From: Azospirillum brasilense
Lineage (GTDB): Bacteria; Pseudomonadota; Alphaproteobacteria; Azospirillales; Azospirillaceae
Reading direction: 5' to 3'
Length of the DNA stretch: 64,000 nucleotides
NCBI RefSeq assembly: GCF_001315015.1
Contig: NZ_CP012914.1
Coordinates: 1 to 64,000, forward strand
The translations under genes and the position numbers were made by a program. The stretch's first letter is position 1; every line of letters begins with the position of its first letter. Below the pieces are notes generated by a model. That model was not told the origin of the DNA and did no database searches. It was given only the letters and a program-made list of their open reading frames with translations. Below are positions 61,641 to 64,000 of this stretch, one piece after another.

Positions 61641-62330
61641 TCAGGGCACCAGCCGGTAGCCGCCGGGCTCCGTCACCAGGATTTCGGCGTTGGACGGATC
61701 CCGCTCGATCTTCTGGCGCAGGCGGTAGACGTGGGTTTCCAGCGTGTGGGTGGTGACCCCGGCGTTGTAGCCCCACACCTCTCCGAGCAGCGTCTCCCGC
61801 CCGATCACGGCACCGCCGGCCCGGTACAGGTATTTCAGGATCGCCGTTTCCTTCTCGGTCAGGCGGATCTTGCGGGCGCCGCCGTCCGCCAGAAGCAACT
61901 TGCCCGCCGGGCGGAAGCTGTAGGGGCCGATGGCAAAGACGGCATCCTCGCTCTGCTCGTGGACACGGAGCTGGGCGCGCAGCCGTGCCAGCAGGACCCC
62001 CATGCGGAAGGGTTTGGTGACATAGTCGCTGGCTCCGGAATCGAGCCCGAGGATGGTGTCGGCGTCGGAGGCCGCCGCGGTCAGCATGATGATCGGGCAG
62101 CGCACCCCCTCGCGCCGCAACAGGCGGCAGAGGTCGCGCCCATCCATGTCCGGCAGCCCGACATCGAGCAGGATGGCGGCGAAACCGCCCTCCCGCACCA
62201 CGGCCAGGGCCGAGGCGCCGTCCCCGGCCTCCACCGTCTCGAATTCCTCCAGAAGCTGGAGCTGTTCGGCGAGAGACTGCCGGAGGGCGGTGTCGTCGTC
62301 GATCAGAAGGATGCGTTTCGCAAGCGTCAT
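61641..62330 (-). CDS. OmpR-family two-component response regulator
   Basis: The 229-residue product has a receiver (RILLIDDDTALRQSL, phospho-Asp in AILLDVGLPDMDG, Lys in YVTKPFRMG) and an OmpR-type winged helix (IRLTEKETAILKYLYRAGGAVIGRETLLGEVWG, THTLETHVYRLRQKIERDP). There is no kinase gene next to it, so it may work with a distant sensor. The 264-bp gap before ribA (62331-62594) holds no gene that I can support. Confidence 0.92.
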   Translation of the reverse strand: MTLAKRILLIDDDTALRQSLAEQLQLLEEFETVEAGDGASALAVVREGGFAAILLDVGLPDMDGRDLCRLLRREGVRCPIIMLTAAASDADTILGLDSGASDYVTKPFRMGVLLARLRAQLRVHEQSEDAVFAIGPYSFRPAGKLLLADGGARKIRLTEKETAILKYLYRAGGAVIGRETLLGEVWGYNAGVTTHTLETHVYRLRQKIERDPSNAEILVTEPGGYRLVP

Positions 62331-62594
62331 TCGGGGGCGTTCACCGGTGGCTCCGGGCGCGGAACTTATCATGGCCCGCGGGGGATTGCCCTAGACTTAT
62401 CGGAAGGGCCTGAGCATGGCGCAACCCGGTTTCGCCCACACCGGCGGCGGTTTGCGCCATCGTTGCGCCGTCGGCAACGGTGTGGCGCGCGGGATTTGCT
62501 GGACAGGGGTGCGCCACCTGCGCTTTGCTTCCGGCGCTCTCCGACCCATGTCGGGATTTTCGCCCTTCGGGGCGCAGCACGCGAAGCCTCCGTT

Positions 62595-63752
62595 ATGTAC
62601 GCCGACGCCCCGTCCGACTCCGCCCCGCCCGAAGCCGTCCTGCCCATGGACGAAGCCGCCATGCGCGCGGTGGACCGGGCCACGGCCGCCCTGCGCCGGG
62701 GCGAGGCCGTCGCCATCGAGACCGCCGACGGCAGCGTCGGCGCCGCGGTGTCGGTGGAATCCGTGGCGATCGACGCCGTGCAGCGGCTGGTGCAGTTGAC
62801 CGGCGCCGCGCCGGTCCTGGCGGTCACCCGCCGCCGCGCCACGGTGCTGAAGCTGATGGGGGAGGGGACGGGCGTCGTCGCCCTGTCGCTTCCCCGCTGC
62901 CTGACCGCGGACGAGGCCCACGCGCTGGCCGATCCCGAACACCGCCCGGACGGCGACATGCCCGACGGCCTGACCGCCACGGCCATGGACCCCGGATCGC
63001 GCGAGACCGCGGCGGTCGACCTCGCCCGGCTGGCGCGGCTGCTGCCGGCGGCCATCGTCGCCCCGGCCACCGATCACACCGGCAGCGCCGCGGAATGGGC
63101 GGCGGAGCACGACCTGCTGCTGGTCCGCGCCCGCGACATCGCCGACTACCGCGTCCATGTCGTGCGTACGCTGCGTCGGGTGGCCGAGGCCCGCGTCCCG
63201 CTGTCCGGCGCCGAGAACACCAGCATCGCCGCCTTCCGTCCCATCGACGGCGGGCCGGAGCATCTGGCGATCATCGTCGGCAACCCGGTGGCGGGCGAGC
63301 CGGTGCTGGCCCGCCTGCATTCGGAATGCTTCACCGGCGACCTTCTGGGCAGCTTGCGCTGCGACTGCGGTCAGCAGCTGCGCGGCGCCATCGCGGAGAT
63401 CGCCCGGCACGGCAGCGGAGTCCTGCTCTATCTGGCGCAGGAAGGGCGGGGGATCGGCCTCGTCAACAAGCTGCGCGCCTACCGCATTCAGGACCGCGGC
63501 TTCGACACGGTGGACGCCAACGAGATCCTGGGTTTCGAGGCCGACGAGCGGGTCTATCTGCCGGCGGCGGAGATGCTGCGGCAACTGGGCTTCACCGCCG
63601 TGCGGCTGATGACCAACAACCCGGAGAAGCTGCGCCAGCTCGCCCGCTGCGGGATCGAGGTGGTCGAGCGCGTTCCCCACATCTTCCCGGCCAACGGCCA
63701 CAACGAAGGCTATCTGCGCACCAAGGCGGAGCGCAGCGGCCACATGTTCTGA
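62595..63752 (+). CDS. ribA: GTP cyclohydrolase II RibA with an N-terminal RibB-like region
   Basis: RibA opens GTP in the first step of riboflavin synthesis. The C-terminal half has the zinc-binding LHSECFTGDLLGSLRCDCGQQL, LYLAQEGRGIGLVNKLRAYRIQD, and RLMTNNPEKLRQLARCGIEV, all typical. The first 180 residues (AVDRATAALRRGEAVAIETADG, VVALSLPRCLTADEAHAL, ATDHTGSAAEWAAEHDLL) align loosely with RibB (DHBP synthase) but lack several conserved acidic residues, so this half is probably inactive. ATG at 62595. The length is 385. Confidence 0.88.
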   Translation: MYADAPSDSAPPEAVLPMDEAAMRAVDRATAALRRGEAVAIETADGSVGAAVSVESVAIDAVQRLVQLTGAAPVLAVTRRRATVLKLMGEGTGVVALSLPRCLTADEAHALADPEHRPDGDMPDGLTATAMDPGSRETAAVDLARLARLLPAAIVAPATDHTGSAAEWAAEHDLLLVRARDIADYRVHVVRTLRRVAEARVPLSGAENTSIAAFRPIDGGPEHLAIIVGNPVAGEPVLARLHSECFTGDLLGSLRCDCGQQLRGAIAEIARHGSGVLLYLAQEGRGIGLVNKLRAYRIQDRGFDTVDANEILGFEADERVYLPAAEMLRQLGFTAVRLMTNNPEKLRQLARCGIEVVERVPHIFPANGHNEGYLRTKAERSGHMF

Positions 63753-63865
63753 GAATCGATTCTTCAGGAGGCAGGAAACGCCCCTTGCCCGGCAGCTCTT
63801 GCCGGGTCGCGGGTCGCATCCGAACCCGAAGGCGCCCGATGGGACGGGATTTCAGCCCAAGGGAC

Positions 63866-63881
63866 TGGCACACCAGTTGCT
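63866..63881 (+). promoter_or_regulatory. Sigma-54 (RpoN) promoter
   Basis: TGGCACACCAGTTGCT matches the -24/-12 consensus (TGGCAC-N5-TTGCT) with the GG and GC dinucleotides in the right places. It lies 36 bp before the next start codon. A hairpin (CCCGGCA with TGCCGGG, 63787-63806) precedes it. Confidence 0.8.
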
Positions 63882-63916
63882 TAGGACAGGGCTGGACACC
63901 GCGACGGGAGACCGCC

Positions 63917-64000
63917 CATGGCCATCGACGCCACCACCATCGACGCAGCCGCCGCTTCGCGGCCGGTGCAGCGCGAGCGGTCGCCGGCCCAAGCGACGCC
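63917..64000 (+). CDS. 5' end of a sigma-54-driven gene, cut by the window
   Basis: ATG at 63917 after GGGAG opens a frame of at least 28 residues (MAIDATTIDAAAASRPVQRE and on) with no stop before the window ends. Sigma-54 control and an N-terminus of this type occur in flagellar assembly genes of alphaproteobacteria, but the sequence visible here is too short to name it. Confidence 0.5.

Overview
The window looks like chromosomal DNA of an Azospirillum-type alphaproteobacterium (Rhodospirillales). The grounds are very high GC with GC-rich third codon positions, a SAM-II riboswitch ahead of metZ, glnD, a class 1b SAM decarboxylase overlapping speE, a RPA-type RepA, and envelope and small-protein genes typical of that group. 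I see no tRNA, rRNA, CRISPR array or intact insertion sequence.

Layout. 1-1.7 kb is a low-GC accessory scrap holding a broken XRE regulator, a broken winged-helix protein and a broken phage-type DNA methyltransferase, then an AT-rich gap with DnaA-box-like 9-mers. 1.8-6.8 kb is core DNA (rsmI, yraN, a SirB1-like gene and gshB leftward, an LpoA-like lipoprotein rightward, a phasin-like gene). Almost every gene in 1-6.6 kb needs single-base corrections to read through, mostly at short homopolymers, while the following 57 kb reads cleanly; this points to local sequence-quality errors. 6.9-16.9 kb carries metZ under a SAM-II riboswitch with an attenuator, a STAS protein, a ribbon-helix-helix protein, a predicted 30-residue membrane peptide, mutS, glnD and a PAP2 phosphatase.

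16.99-18.97 kb is the most striking region. A RPA-family RepA gene is surrounded by eleven copies of a 15-bp iteron (TTGGCAATCGCCGAC and close variants), with ten GANTC (CcrM) sites packed into 325 bp just before it. This is the anatomy of an iteron plasmid or chromid origin under cell-cycle methylation control, yet it lies among mutS, glnD, murJ and trpS. Next come a LivK-type binding protein, a hybrid histidine kinase, murJ, trpS, pcp, and two small cysteine-cluster proteins.

27.7-37.8 kb is a mixed region: small proteins linked to a MarR-like regulator, catB, a TetR/SDR pair with twin operators, a 15-bp tandem repeat at the SDR stop codon, opgC, an S33-type hydrolase, speD-speE, a C26 amidotransferase and a second MarR.

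39.9-50.2 kb looks like an undescribed envelope-glycan cluster: four glycosyltransferases, a PAS-GGDEF diguanylate cyclase, an 879-residue ABC-exporter-like protein with all main ATPase motifs altered and about 285 residues inserted in its nucleotide-binding domain, a cyclic-nucleotide-binding protein and a polysaccharide deacetylase. 50.8-56.9 kb is a complete oligopeptide-type ABC importer. GC-rich palindromic repeats occur as inverted pairs at 40.3, 49.2 and 52.7 kb; two of the pairs are translated in frame. The window ends with a YcbK-like lipoprotein, an MBL hydrolase, a DUF2786 protein, a PQQ-type sugar dehydrogenase, a response regulator, ribA, and a sigma-54 promoter driving a cut-off gene.
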